64,000 nucleotides of DNA from NCBI RefSeq assembly GCF_000714815.1, contig NZ_JMIH01000024.1, positions 62,001 through 126,000 on the forward strand, given 5' to 3'. Shown piece by piece: positions 16,005-23,847 of the stretch; positions within the stretch are counted from its first letter, which is position 1; each line of letters opens with the position of its first letter. The translations under genes were made by a program, and so were the position numbers. This stretch comes from Anditalea andensis (lineage in GTDB: Bacteria > Bacteroidota > Bacteroidia > Cytophagales > Cyclobacteriaceae). The notes below the pieces were generated by a model that did not search any database, was not told the origin of the DNA, and saw only the letters and a list, made by a program, of their open reading frames with translations.

Positions 16005-17822
16005 ATGGATCTGGAAAAAAGTGATTTTGGTGCCAAAAAATTTGAACGTTTAGGGCTTAGGTATATCCTGGCTCTTTCTGCTATTGCCACCACCATTATC
16101 ATCAGTCAGATCATACTTCAGTTTAATATCTCCCAACAAGAGGATGATTCCATAGAAGTAAATCTTTCAGGAAGGCAGAGAATGCTGAGCCAGCGGATCA
16201 GTAAGGCAGCCGTATTGATAGGTAAACTCCAACCTGATGAACGGGCCCCCTATTTGGCAGAATTAAAACTCAGTCTTTTAGAATGGGAGCAAGCCCATGC
16301 TGGCCTTCAAAATGGGGATCCTACATTAGGCGTCTCTGGAAATAATAGTCCTTTGGTCAGCTCTATGTTTAAAGAAATTGCTCCTTATTTCTCAGAAATT
16401 GTATTGGGATCGAGAAGTTTGATTTCCATAGCTGAGGCAGAAGATACAACAGAAGAGGCACTGGTTCTGGCCATTGATAGGATACTGGCCCACGAATCCC
16501 AATTTTTGGCTGGTATGGACAGAATAGTTTTTCAATATGATAAGGAGGCCCAAATAAAGATTAACAGACTCAGGCGAATAGAAATTGGGTTGTTGGCATT
16601 TGCCCTGTTCCTGATTTTTTTGGAAGTGAGGTTTATATTCATACCATCCGCCAAAATGGTGAAAAAGAACACCCAATATTTACAGAATGAGGAAATAAAA
16701 GCCAAAAAAATGGCTTTGGAAATCAGTGCCCTTTATGAATCTCTAGAACAATCATTTCAAAATTTAGCCGAAATAGAAATAGAATTAGGAGAATTTACAG
16801 TTTTTGCTAAATGCTCTCCGAACGGTACGTTTCATTATTTTTCCGATAAATTTATGGAAATAATGGCCTTTGGAAAGGATTCTCCAGTTAATATTTTTGA
16901 TTGGCTGGGGGGGCAGGGGTATGAGTCTACTTTTTTGGGTCAGATCCATATGAATGTTCAAAAGGGGCAGACTTGGAAAGGTGATTTGAAGCTTACTAAT
17001 AATGAGGGAGATTTTGTTTGGATCAAGCTTCATCTGATACCTATACTGGATGTAAACCGACAGGTACATGAGCTAATGTTGGTGAGCGTGGATGAATCCG
17101 AGATCATGGAGGCACAGTACCGGTCACAGGAGCTGCATGAAGAAAGGATGGAGAAAAAATTGAAAGAACAGCAGTTCCGCTCTGCACTTATATTGGAAGG
17201 CCAGGAGGAGGAAAGGCGTAGGATATCCAGAGACATGCATGACGGCATTGGTCAATACCTCACGGCGCTTAAATATAACCTGGAGGGCATTTCAGCTGTC
17301 AAAGCCAAATCCGAAAAGGATAGATTGGAAAATGCTAAAAAATTACTGCAGGATATAATTAAGGAAGTACGGAGAATATCTTTCAATTTAACGCCTGTTG
17401 CTTTATCAGATTATGGGATTGTGTCCGTATTGAAAAAATTTGGGGAGGAAATGAGTAAAATTTCCAAAATTCCAGTTTATTTCGAAAACATAACCGGTTT
17501 TCATGCCAGATTGGAGGCAAAGATTGAAAATAATCTTTACCGAATAGTCCAGGAAGCAGTAAATAATGCCATTAAGTATTCAGAAGCCAAAGAAATTAAA
17601 ATTCTGCTGTCTCATAATGACCAGTTTCTACACCTAGAGATCAGAGATGATGGTGTTGGATTTGATTATGAAGCACTGGACCGACAGGGCTATTTTACAG
17701 CTACTGGACATGGTATTTTTAATATTAAAGAAAGGGTTAATTTTATCCAAGGGGTAGTACAAGTGGATACAGCTCCGGGTCAAGGTACTGCCATTAAGAT
17801 TGATCTGCCATTAGACACATAA
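16005..17822 (+). CDS. NarX/NreB-like nitrate-sensor histidine kinase
   Basis: A 605-residue membrane sensor. TM1 covers about 19-40 and TM2 about 194-213. The periplasmic domain between them begins with VNLSGRQRMLSQRIS, the helix shared by NarX, NarQ and PilJ sensors. R59 aligns with the arginine that binds nitrate in NarX and NarQ. A coiled linker and a PAS domain (about 255-370) follow. The HisKA_3 dimerisation helix has the phosphorylated H412 in RRISRDMHDGIGQ, and the HATPase_c domain has VQEAVNNAIKYSEA, DDGVGFD and GHGIFNI. It is followed after 14 bases by its response regulator. Its location at the end of the nitrate island and the conserved ligand helix support nitrate or nitrite sensing. 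The role of the PAS domain is unknown. Confidence 0.88.
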   Translation: MDLEKSDFGAKKFERLGLRYILALSAIATTIIISQIILQFNISQQEDDSIEVNLSGRQRMLSQRISKAAVLIGKLQPDERAPYLAELKLSLLEWEQAHAGLQNGDPTLGVSGNNSPLVSSMFKEIAPYFSEIVLGSRSLISIAEAEDTTEEALVLAIDRILAHESQFLAGMDRIVFQYDKEAQIKINRLRRIEIGLLAFALFLIFLEVRFIFIPSAKMVKKNTQYLQNEEIKAKKMALEISALYESLEQSFQNLAEIEIELGEFTVFAKCSPNGTFHYFSDKFMEIMAFGKDSPVNIFDWLGGQGYESTFLGQIHMNVQKGQTWKGDLKLTNNEGDFVWIKLHLIPILDVNRQVHELMLVSVDESEIMEAQYRSQELHEERMEKKLKEQQFRSALILEGQEEERRRISRDMHDGIGQYLTALKYNLEGISAVKAKSEKDRLENAKKLLQDIIKEVRRISFNLTPVALSDYGIVSVLKKFGEEMSKISKIPVYFENITGFHARLEAKIENNLYRIVQEAVNNAIKYSEAKEIKILLSHNDQFLHLEIRDDGVGFDYEALDRQGYFTATGHGIFNIKERVNFIQGVVQVDTAPGQGTAIKIDLPLDT

Positions 17823-17836
17823 ACCCAACAAAATAA

Positions 17837-18496
17837 ATGGAAGATATAAAAGTAGTATTAGCTGATGATCATGTGGTGGTCAGAAACGGTATCAAGATGT
17901 TGCTTGAAAGTGCAGGAGAGATTAAGGTAATAGGGGAAGCTTCCAACGGGCAGGAGGCGCTAGATGTAGTCAGAGAGCTTCAGCCTGATGTACTTATAGT
18001 CGATATACGGATGCCGATTATGAATGGTCTGGAAGCTACGAGTCAACTGGGCTCTTATTCTGTCAAAACTAAAGCCCTGATTCTATCTATGCACAATGAT
18101 GAAGAATATGTCCTACAGGCTATGGATTCAGGTGCTGCGGGTTACTTATTAAAAGATACGAGCAAAGAAGAATTTATTAAAGCCATCCATAGTGTTCATC
18201 AAGGAGGAAAATATTTTAGCGGAGACATCAGTAATATTTTAGTAAATTCATATCTTAATGTCAAAAGTAATAAGAATAGCAAATCTTCAGATATTACTAA
18301 GCAATACGACCTTACCAAAAGAGAAAAAGAAATCCTTGAATTGATCATAGTAGGAATTAACAATAAAGAAATAGCGGATAAACTTGGAAAAAGTGTCCGG
18401 ACCATAGAAACCCACCGCTTTAATATCATGAAAAAGCTCAATGTAAATAATGTGGTGGAATTGATCAAAAAGGTAGAAGAAGCATCCATTCTTTAA
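17837..18496 (+). CDS. NarL/LuxR-family response regulator
   Basis: A 219-residue DNA-binding regulator. The receiver domain (1 to about 120) has the acidic pair D10-D11, the phosphorylated D56 in VDIRMP, and the conserved K in LLKDTS. The C-terminal LuxR-type helix-turn-helix (about 152-215) has LTKREKEILELI and NKEIADKLGKSVRTIETHR. It is the cognate partner of the kinase immediately upstream. It is the best candidate to bind the four TACGTA palindromes in the island, since NarL-type proteins recognise TACnnnT-like heptamers. That pairing is inferred. A bidirectional terminator lies 210 bases downstream. Confidence 0.93.
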   Translation: MEDIKVVLADDHVVVRNGIKMLLESAGEIKVIGEASNGQEALDVVRELQPDVLIVDIRMPIMNGLEATSQLGSYSVKTKALILSMHNDEEYVLQAMDSGAAGYLLKDTSKEEFIKAIHSVHQGGKYFSGDISNILVNSYLNVKSNKNSKSSDITKQYDLTKREKEILELIIVGINNKEIADKLGKSVRTIETHRFNIMKKLNVNNVVELIKKVEEASIL

Positions 18497-18706
18497 TTTG
18501 CAATAATTGACTCATGGATAAGACAGCTCAAAGATAATTTTACGATATAAGTATTAAATCGGTTGATAAAAAATAATGCCTATATCGGGAAGGTACTTAT
18601 CGATATTGTCATAAACGATTTAACGGTATTACGACCATTTGATTCTAGTTTAACAGAAAGCTAGCCCAACGAATATATACTTTAATATTTTAAAGATGAA
18701 TATTAA

Positions 18707-18737
18707 AAAGCCCTTTTACGATATGCAAAAGGGCTTT
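18707..18737. terminator. Bidirectional intrinsic terminator
   Basis: An 11-base perfect stem, AAAGCCCTTTT (18707-18717) with AAAAGGGCTTT (18727-18737), surrounds a nine-base loop. A-rich and T-rich flanks on the two sides let it work for the regulator gene on the plus strand and for the SDR gene on the minus strand, whose stop is 20 bases away. Confidence 0.85.
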
Positions 18738-18756
18738 GTTTGATGGATTTTACCCA

Positions 18757-19653
18757 TTATATAGTAGGTGTGCCACCAGTTACCTGAATGGTAGCTCCAG
18801 TCATATAGCTAGATCCCTCCGAAGCTAGCAAAACATATGATGCAGATAGTTCTACAGGCTGGCCGGCACGTTTCATAGGTGTGCTTTTTCCAAATTCCTT
18901 CACCTTATCTTCAGGCATAGTGGCAGGAATGAGCGGTGTCCAGATAGGTCCAGGAGCGACACAGTTTACACGTATGCCATCTTCAGCTAGTAACTGCGCC
19001 AAAGAAGAGGTGAAATTTTGGATTGCCCCTTTTGTGGCGGCATAAGCTAAAAGGATAGGCTTGGGGTTATAGGCATTTACTGAAGTGGTATTGATGATGG
19101 TGCTTCCAGGCTTCATGTGCGGTTTAGCTGCTTTGCAAAGGTAGAACATCGCATGTATATTAGTTTTAAAAGTGTAATCCCATTCATCACTTGGGATTTC
19201 TTCCAGAGACTCTCTAGCCATCTGGAAGGCGGCATTATTGACCAATATATCTACCTGTCCAAATTCATCTACGGCCATTTGGACTATTCTTTTACAATGG
19301 TTTTCGTCGCTGATATCACCTTTTACAAGGACTGCCTTTTGGCCGGCATCTTCTATATATTTGGCAGTTTCTTTGGCGTCCTCCACTTCTTCTAAAAAGG
19401 AAATCAGCACGTCTGCTCCTTCTCTTGCAAAAGCAATCGCCACAGCCCTTCCTATCCCTGAATCACCTCCGGTTATGATGGCTTTTTTTCCTATAAGTTT
19501 TCCAGAGCCTTTATAACTTTCCTCTCCATGATCCGCCGCTGGATGGAGTCTGCTTTCCAGTCCAGGTTCATCTTGAGGGTCTGCAGGATAGGGAGGTGTG
19601 TCATATTTTTTCTGAGGATCCTGCATGTTGTTGTTATCATCTATTGGTGTCAT
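18757..19653 (-). CDS. SDR family oxidoreductase (YghA/GsiB-cluster type)
   Basis: A 298-residue short-chain dehydrogenase. After a charged, proline-rich N-terminal extension of about 50 residues come the nucleotide-binding motif GGDSGIGRAVAIAFA, NNAAFQ, and the catalytic Y-x3-K in LAYAATKGAIQNF, ending with VTGGTPTI. The long N-terminal tail is typical of the stress-associated branch that includes E. coli YghA and Bacillus YdaD. The substrate is not known and is probably a small alcohol or aldehyde. It is a single gene, converging on the nar-type regulator with a shared terminator. Confidence 0.88.
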   Translation of the reverse strand: MTPIDDNNNMQDPQKKYDTPPYPADPQDEPGLESRLHPAADHGEESYKGSGKLIGKKAIITGGDSGIGRAVAIAFAREGADVLISFLEEVEDAKETAKYIEDAGQKAVLVKGDISDENHCKRIVQMAVDEFGQVDILVNNAAFQMARESLEEIPSDEWDYTFKTNIHAMFYLCKAAKPHMKPGSTIINTTSVNAYNPKPILLAYAATKGAIQNFTSSLAQLLAEDGIRVNCVAPGPIWTPLIPATMPEDKVKEFGKSTPMKRAGQPVELSASYVLLASEGSSYMTGATIQVTGGTPTI

Positions 19654-20077
19654 GGGTGTTGTGGTTTAGTATAGTATTATATTTAAAGTAAAAAAAACTT
19701 TGTTACCACCAACTTTGCAATGTACGTACCAATATTAAATTAATTGATAAAAATGAAGGAAGTAAAAAGTGATAATAGCTTAGTTCCGCTATCAATAAAA
19801 TACATTATTAAAAATGGGGTATGAAAATTATCTGGGGAAGTATAATTTGGGAATATACTGCCACGGATTGATTTAAAAATGTTGCAATTTATAGCATTAG
19901 TGTGCTTAGAACAAAGGCTTATCACCTTCCATGTCATGTTCCTGATAGCAATAAGAAATAATAGAGTATCTTTTTTATTAAATATGAGACTTCTTGCTCG
20001 CAGGCTGAAGACAATCCAGGTATGTAAGCCGATGGTTGGGCAAAAGATACAAGATAGGACTTAAGAATTATTCACAT
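19654..20077. other. Intergenic stretch without a supported gene
   Basis: 424 bases between the SDR start and the next minus-strand gene end. Short open frames on the plus strand show no protein-like composition and no family resemblance. The SDR promoter must lie at the left end. A TACGTAC sequence at about 19732 differs from the nitrate motif. Confidence 0.5.
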
Positions 20078-20842
20078 CTATTTTGGCAGCGATACCACTA
20101 TCCCAAAGTGCATAATAGGCCTATCAAAGATAGTGCTGATACCATATTCTTTTACATTCAGCTGTCTATAAAGGACAGAAGTGCCCAGGGTAGGGGCAAT
20201 ACGCTTGCCTTCAGAAATGGAATAGTTTTCATATTGGAGCAGATTGATCCCCGTGAGTAAATTTATTCTGGGACTGATGGCATAGGAAACACTGAAATCC
20301 AATCCCCCGAAAAAATTTCGCTCTTTTAGCGTTTGGTTTTCTATATCTCCAGTCCTTACTCCGAAATTAAGACCGTTTGTAAAACAACCTGCACACTGAT
20401 AGTCCTGGAGGGTCATGGTATAACTGCCCTCTCCCCACTCATATACCCCATATAAACTCGCCTGAAGTTGAATTCTTTTATGGATCTGAAAAAACCGTGT
20501 CATAAATGCACCTGTCCCCAAGAGACTATTTTTAACACTGTATTGGTAAGAAAAAGAGGAAGATGGGTTTTCGAGAAGATAAGTGACCGGTTCATTATAG
20601 TTATAATGTCTATAATTTAATATTAAACCCAAAGCGGTATGGCTATTCACCATTTTACCTATCCTGTTTCTCCATTCTAAATTAGAATGCTCACGGGAGT
20701 TTGGAAGGATTCGGTTTTCTCCTGTCCTGGAATAGGGGGAAAATTCTGAAAACAATACCCATTGGGATTCAGATGTCTGGCCACTGACATTAATTACAGG
20801 CCAAAGCCAGATAAAAAGTATGACAAATAAATGTTTTTTCAT
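20078..20842 (-). CDS. Predicted outer-membrane beta-barrel protein
   Basis: A 254-residue protein with a signal peptide (MKKHLFVILFIW..., cleavage near VSGQ). It has alternating aromatic and polar residues typical of short outer-membrane strands and ends LPK. SESQWVLFSEFSPYSRTGENRILP and repeated Y-x-N patterns give no family match that I recognise. Two cysteines (in DYQCAGCFTNGLNFG) could form a disulphide. It stands alone on the minus strand. No function can be assigned beyond surface or outer-membrane location. Confidence 0.6.
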   Translation of the reverse strand: MKKHLFVILFIWLWPVINVSGQTSESQWVLFSEFSPYSRTGENRILPNSREHSNLEWRNRIGKMVNSHTALGLILNYRHYNYNEPVTYLLENPSSSFSYQYSVKNSLLGTGAFMTRFFQIHKRIQLQASLYGVYEWGEGSYTMTLQDYQCAGCFTNGLNFGVRTGDIENQTLKERNFFGGLDFSVSYAISPRINLLTGINLLQYENYSISEGKRIAPTLGTSVLYRQLNVKEYGISTIFDRPIMHFGIVVSLPK

Positions 20843-20951
20843 ATGATAGAACGGAATCGATGTTCCGTTATAATATAAGACGCTAATTATTGCAAATATG
20901 CGACAATTAGATTGAATGAGGCAATTTTAATTTTTACTGTATAAAAAAAAA

Positions 20952-20978
20952 ATCCCCTTCAGCTTGGCTGAAGGGGAT
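20952..20978 (-). terminator. Intrinsic terminator of the secreted-protein gene at 21041
   Basis: A 12-base perfect stem, ATCCCCTTCAGC with GCTGAAGGGGAT, encloses a three-base loop. On the minus strand it is followed by a run of T (seen as the A run at 20943-20952). It ends transcription about 60 bases after the stop codon at 21041. Confidence 0.85.
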
Positions 20979-21040
20979 CTAAAAATCAACTTTTCATCCC
21001 TTAGTAAAGTTAAAATTGGTTTCATGAAGTGGATGGAGTT

Positions 21041-21637
21041 TTAGTTGACAACAGAGATAAGATTAGAAAATCCTTCGTCCGTTTTGACCTTAAACTCTAT
21101 CTGACTTTTGTACTTTGAATTCTGTATGGTGTATATTTTATGGATCCCAAGTGCATTTTCAAACTTCTCTACATGCAAAAGGTTTCCGTCTTCATAGATA
21201 TAAACTTCCATATCTGAGGGATTGGCAGCACTTACGAGCAGCTTATATTGGTTTTCGCCTACCAATCTCACCCTAGTAGCAACCAATTTACCTGTAGAGG
21301 CTGGGTTAAGATCTATTTCCATACTTTCCACTTCTTTTCCTTTAGTATCATAAAGGGCTATTTGGTATTTACCGGCATCCATTTGACTGAAATCATATTT
21401 TTTGGTAAATGGATTCTTTTTAGAGATGCGGTCATTTGCCACCACAGCATTTTTATCATTATATATTTTTATATATAACAAGCCCTCAGGGTTTGCCCTA
21501 TGCACTAGCTGTACTTTATCCGGTCCAGCTAATTTTAATTCGATTGGTTTACGTTCTACAACACTGGTGTCGTTTGATGCTGCCATCACGTTGATAGAAA
21601 CGCCCAAGAATACGATCATTAAGTTCATTAATTTCAT
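21041..21637 (-). CDS. Small secreted protein of unknown function
   Basis: A 198-residue protein with a signal peptide (cleavage near VMAAS). The mature part is rich in beta strands (LYIKIYNDKNAVVANDRI, YQIALYDTKGKEVESMEIDL), as in small Ig-like or sorting-domain-like modules. Such proteins are common in Cytophagales and have no defined role. The gene has a strong terminator and a long AT-rich upstream region with AAACGTTT-type dyads near 21830-21870, which suggests regulated, possibly abundant expression. It is not obviously linked to a neighbour. Confidence 0.65.
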   Translation of the reverse strand: MKLMNLMIVFLGVSINVMAASNDTSVVERKPIELKLAGPDKVQLVHRANPEGLLYIKIYNDKNAVVANDRISKKNPFTKKYDFSQMDAGKYQIALYDTKGKEVESMEIDLNPASTGKLVATRVRLVGENQYKLLVSAANPSDMEVYIYEDGNLLHVEKFENALGIHKIYTIQNSKYKSQIEFKVKTDEGFSNLISVVN

Positions 21638-21827
21638 AGTTTCTTCTTTTTTTGTTTCAATAATGATTTTTAAGTATAAGACCTCTTATTTTATTATTTA
21701 TCAGAGGAATATTTTGGGCGGGATGAATTATTGATCTTTAATTCATTACAAATGTAAAAATAGGGTTTGTTCTTTGCAAATATTTCAACCAAATATATTT
21801 ATTCTTAATGATTTGGTAATACGGATT

Positions 21828-21870
21828 GAAAACGTTTGCGATTTGTGCAAACGAAACCACAAACGTTTGT
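21828..21870. promoter_or_regulatory. Cluster of AAACGTTT dyads (candidate operator)
   Basis: AAACGTTT occurs at 21830-21837 and 21861-21868, exactly 31 bases apart, or about three helical turns. The second copy lies inside a perfect 12-base palindrome, ACAAACGTTTGT (21859-21870). Between them CGTTTGC and GCAAACG (21833-21839 and 21847-21853) form an inverted repeat. The AAnCGnTT core is like LacI-family operators. It lies about 190-230 bases upstream of the secreted-protein gene on the minus strand. Confidence 0.45.
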
Positions 21871-22304
21871 AACTGCATTTTTAGCACTGTGTAGTTCAAA
21901 AATTTTTTTTATTATTTTTTAAGTAAAACCAATTTTTTTCCATAAGTGAGATGAATTTATATGTTTTTACCTTTAAATTCTTCTGTTTAGGTGGACATCA
22001 GCTTTATTACATTATTAGAAAAAGTTTAGAAATTCACCAAATCTATGGTGTCGATTTTAAAAGTCTATACCCAGCCATGGTTTCATGGAGAAAATTATCA
22101 GTTTGAATTTACTTATATTGATATAGGTAGATAGATGTAAAAGTGATATATGATTGGCTTAAAATTTTGGTATGGGTATAAGCGTAGATAATAAATATTG
22201 AAATAATTATTGGTGACAGTATATTATTACACTTCTATTAAAAAACTGTTAAAAAGCCTAGCCAATCTTTCCTTTCTATTGATTATTTTACAAATAAAAA
22301 GTGT

Positions 22305-22333
22305 TTTGTTTGTGGATACTGTAAATATTTTTG
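22305..22333 (+). promoter_or_regulatory. Bacteroidota promoter upstream of the tRNA-like gene
   Basis: TTTG at 22305-22308, then 17 bases, then TATTTTTG at 22326-22333. This fits the Flavobacterium-type promoter TTG-N17-23-TAnnTTTG. Transcription would start near 22340, about 75 bases before the tRNA-like structure. Confidence 0.5.
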
Positions 22334-22394
22334 ATTTTTATTCAATTATTTTTAATTTAATTTTTAATGTATTACTTTTATCGTATTGAAACGA

Positions 22395-22600
22395 AGACGT
22401 AAAGGTCTTTAATACTGTAGGATGTTGAAACTGGCAGACAAGCCCTCCTGTCTCGGGGGTGGTGATCACAGGATAAAGCAAAATAGCGAGCTCGTATTTT
22501 TGTCCAACTGCACCGTGGAGGTTCGAATCCTTCTCCTACAGCAAATAACTTTAACCACTGGCTACGGCCATTATTAAGATAAGATAGACGAAAGGTCTTT
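22395..22600. repeat. Direct repeat flanking the tRNA-like gene
   Basis: AGACG(T)AAAGGTCTTT occurs at 22395-22410 and, without the extra T, at 22586-22600. Each copy can form a short hairpin with a GGTC loop. A third hairpin, TGGC-TACG-GCCA (22559-22570), follows the tRNA-like body. The arrangement could be a larger structured transcript or the trace of an insertion. Confidence 0.5.
22416..22541 (+). tRNA. Class II tRNA-like RNA with oversized variable arm (anticodon position GTC)
   Basis: The acceptor stem TGTAGGA/TCCTACA is perfect (22416-22422, 22534-22540), with discriminator G at 22541 and no encoded CCA. D-arm: TTG/CAA with a GG-containing loop. Anticodon stem: CCCTC/GGGGG with loop CTGTCTC, giving GTC at 22450-22452. 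T-arm: GGAGG-TTCGAAT-CCTTC. Length is 126. Removing 22475-22513 (39 bases) leaves 87, the size of a normal class II tRNA, with a GATC-ACAG-GATC variable arm. The extra piece folds into its own hairpin (22479-22502). The D-loop looks leucine-like, the G73 serine-like, and the anticodon would read Asp codons. T at position 37 is unusual. It may be a tRNA pseudogene, a non-translating tRNA, or a new tRNA-like RNA. A minus-strand open frame here is only its shadow. Confidence 0.6.
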
Positions 22601-22772
22601 CGGTTTGGCAGGAATACTGCCATTTTTTTTAGGATGAAAAATAAGGGATATTATTTCTTATTCTTATACTCTTTAGATTCAAATAGAACTTAAAGCCTAT
22701 TTACTTTAGGTTCTGGATTAATTATTGCCAATTATGGTAAAAAATTACCCCTTTGTTATATTTGAAATAAAA

Positions 22773-23447
22773 TTAGTCCAGAAAAAAGCTCACTCCAATA
22801 CTCGGCTGAATCATGCTGAAGGATGATCTTCTAGGAGTAAAAGTTACCTCACCATCAGGTAAATAAGTAGCGTCTTCCTTAGTTAGGTACTCCATGCGGT
22901 TGGTATATATATAATTAAGTTTAAATTCCATAAACATATCCTTACCAATGGGGATAAAACATCCTCCCCCTCCCTGATAGGCCAAAGCCCAATCATAGAA
23001 CTCCGTTCCGGCTACGAAAGCTTCTGAAAAGACAGTTTCTTTAATAGTCACCCCGGTAAATGGGTGATATGCTCCTACCTGTCCTTCCAAAAATGGTTTT
23101 ACCTTTGTAGGTACTTCCGGTACCAAACGGATTACTCCCATTAGACTTATCAAATTATTGTTTCTCCTGATTCGCATGGTTTGATTATTAGCACCAAGGA
23201 CATCATCTCTTTTGGAAAAATGGGTTCCATATCGGCTATATCCAAGTTCCAGTCCTACTAGTATAGGGTATTCGGGTAATTGGTACATAGTGAGAAAGCT
23301 TAATTCAGGCACAAGCTTATTTCCCACAGTATTCCTGAAATCACTAATAGGTATGCCTCCCTTGGCATTTAACGTACCTATAAATCCCTGAGCGGACAAC
23401 GTGCCCCAACTTATATACAGGAGCATGACTAAAAAATACTTTTTCAT
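22773..23447 (-). CDS. Predicted outer-membrane beta-barrel protein
   Basis: A 224-residue protein with a signal peptide (cleavage after TLSAQ) and an outer-membrane barrel pattern: NAKGGIPISDF, VGLELGYSRYGTHF, MEFKLNYIYTNRMEYL and a C-terminal IGVSFFLD ending in an aromatic-rich strand. This is the small 'outer membrane beta-barrel' type found in many Bacteroidota. No specific function is known. It is divergent from the penicillin-acylase gene across a 400-base gap. Confidence 0.7.
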   Translation of the reverse strand: MKKYFLVMLLYISWGTLSAQGFIGTLNAKGGIPISDFRNTVGNKLVPELSFLTMYQLPEYPILVGLELGYSRYGTHFSKRDDVLGANNQTMRIRRNNNLISLMGVIRLVPEVPTKVKPFLEGQVGAYHPFTGVTIKETVFSEAFVAGTEFYDWALAYQGGGGCFIPIGKDMFMEFKLNYIYTNRMEYLTKEDATYLPDGEVTFTPRRSSFSMIQPSIGVSFFLD

Positions 23448-23847
23448 CTGTTTATATTTATTTTAAAAGATCATCCATTATATGGTACCGCTTTCCGGTT
23501 TCTTGTCACCAAAGAAAGTGCTCTCCATAATGTTTTAGGTATTCCTGAATGCATGGTTTGTAATACGGGAGAACCGAGAGATAGTTGTTTTTCTATTTGG
23601 ACTTCTCCTTATACTGTTTTTCCTGATGCCTGAAAGCGTTTTTTGCAGTGTCATGGCCGCACACTTTCCAAAATATAGGGAAGGTTTAGGGCCGAACCTG
23701 TTATAAATTTTTTAATAACCCACATTTTTACTGTTTAACCTTTACTACGGATTTTTAAGTGTCAGTTATATTCTGTTAAAATGAATTTGATAGGGTTCGG
23801 ATTTTACATGGTTTATAATTATTTTCCATAAAAATAAAAAACTGTCC
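23448..23847. other. Divergent intergenic region
   Basis: 400 bases between divergently transcribed genes. No open frame or clear promoter consensus was recognised. A short stem, GGTT/AACC, near 23684-23700 is weak. It should carry both promoters. Confidence 0.4.

Larger units (their letters stand above)
21638..22415. other. AT-rich region without protein genes
   Basis: About 780 bases with stops in all frames. It contains the AAACGTTT dyad cluster (21828-21870) and, at its right end, a recognisable promoter for the tRNA-like gene. No repeat family or mobile element was seen. Confidence 0.6.

Noticed and set aside
19718-19740. TACGTAC near the SDR gene as a fifth nitrate-regulon site
   Set aside because: It lacks the A- and T-rich flanks of the four nitrate-island copies and sits by an unrelated gene.
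19879-20260. Short plus-strand frames between the SDR gene and the next barrel gene
   Set aside because: Odd composition, no start context and overlap with the end of a better-supported minus-strand gene.
22378-22623. Minus-strand open frame of 81 codons with GEGFEPPRC
   Set aside because: It is the reverse translation of the T-arm and acceptor of the tRNA-like gene. Such peptides are common false proteins.
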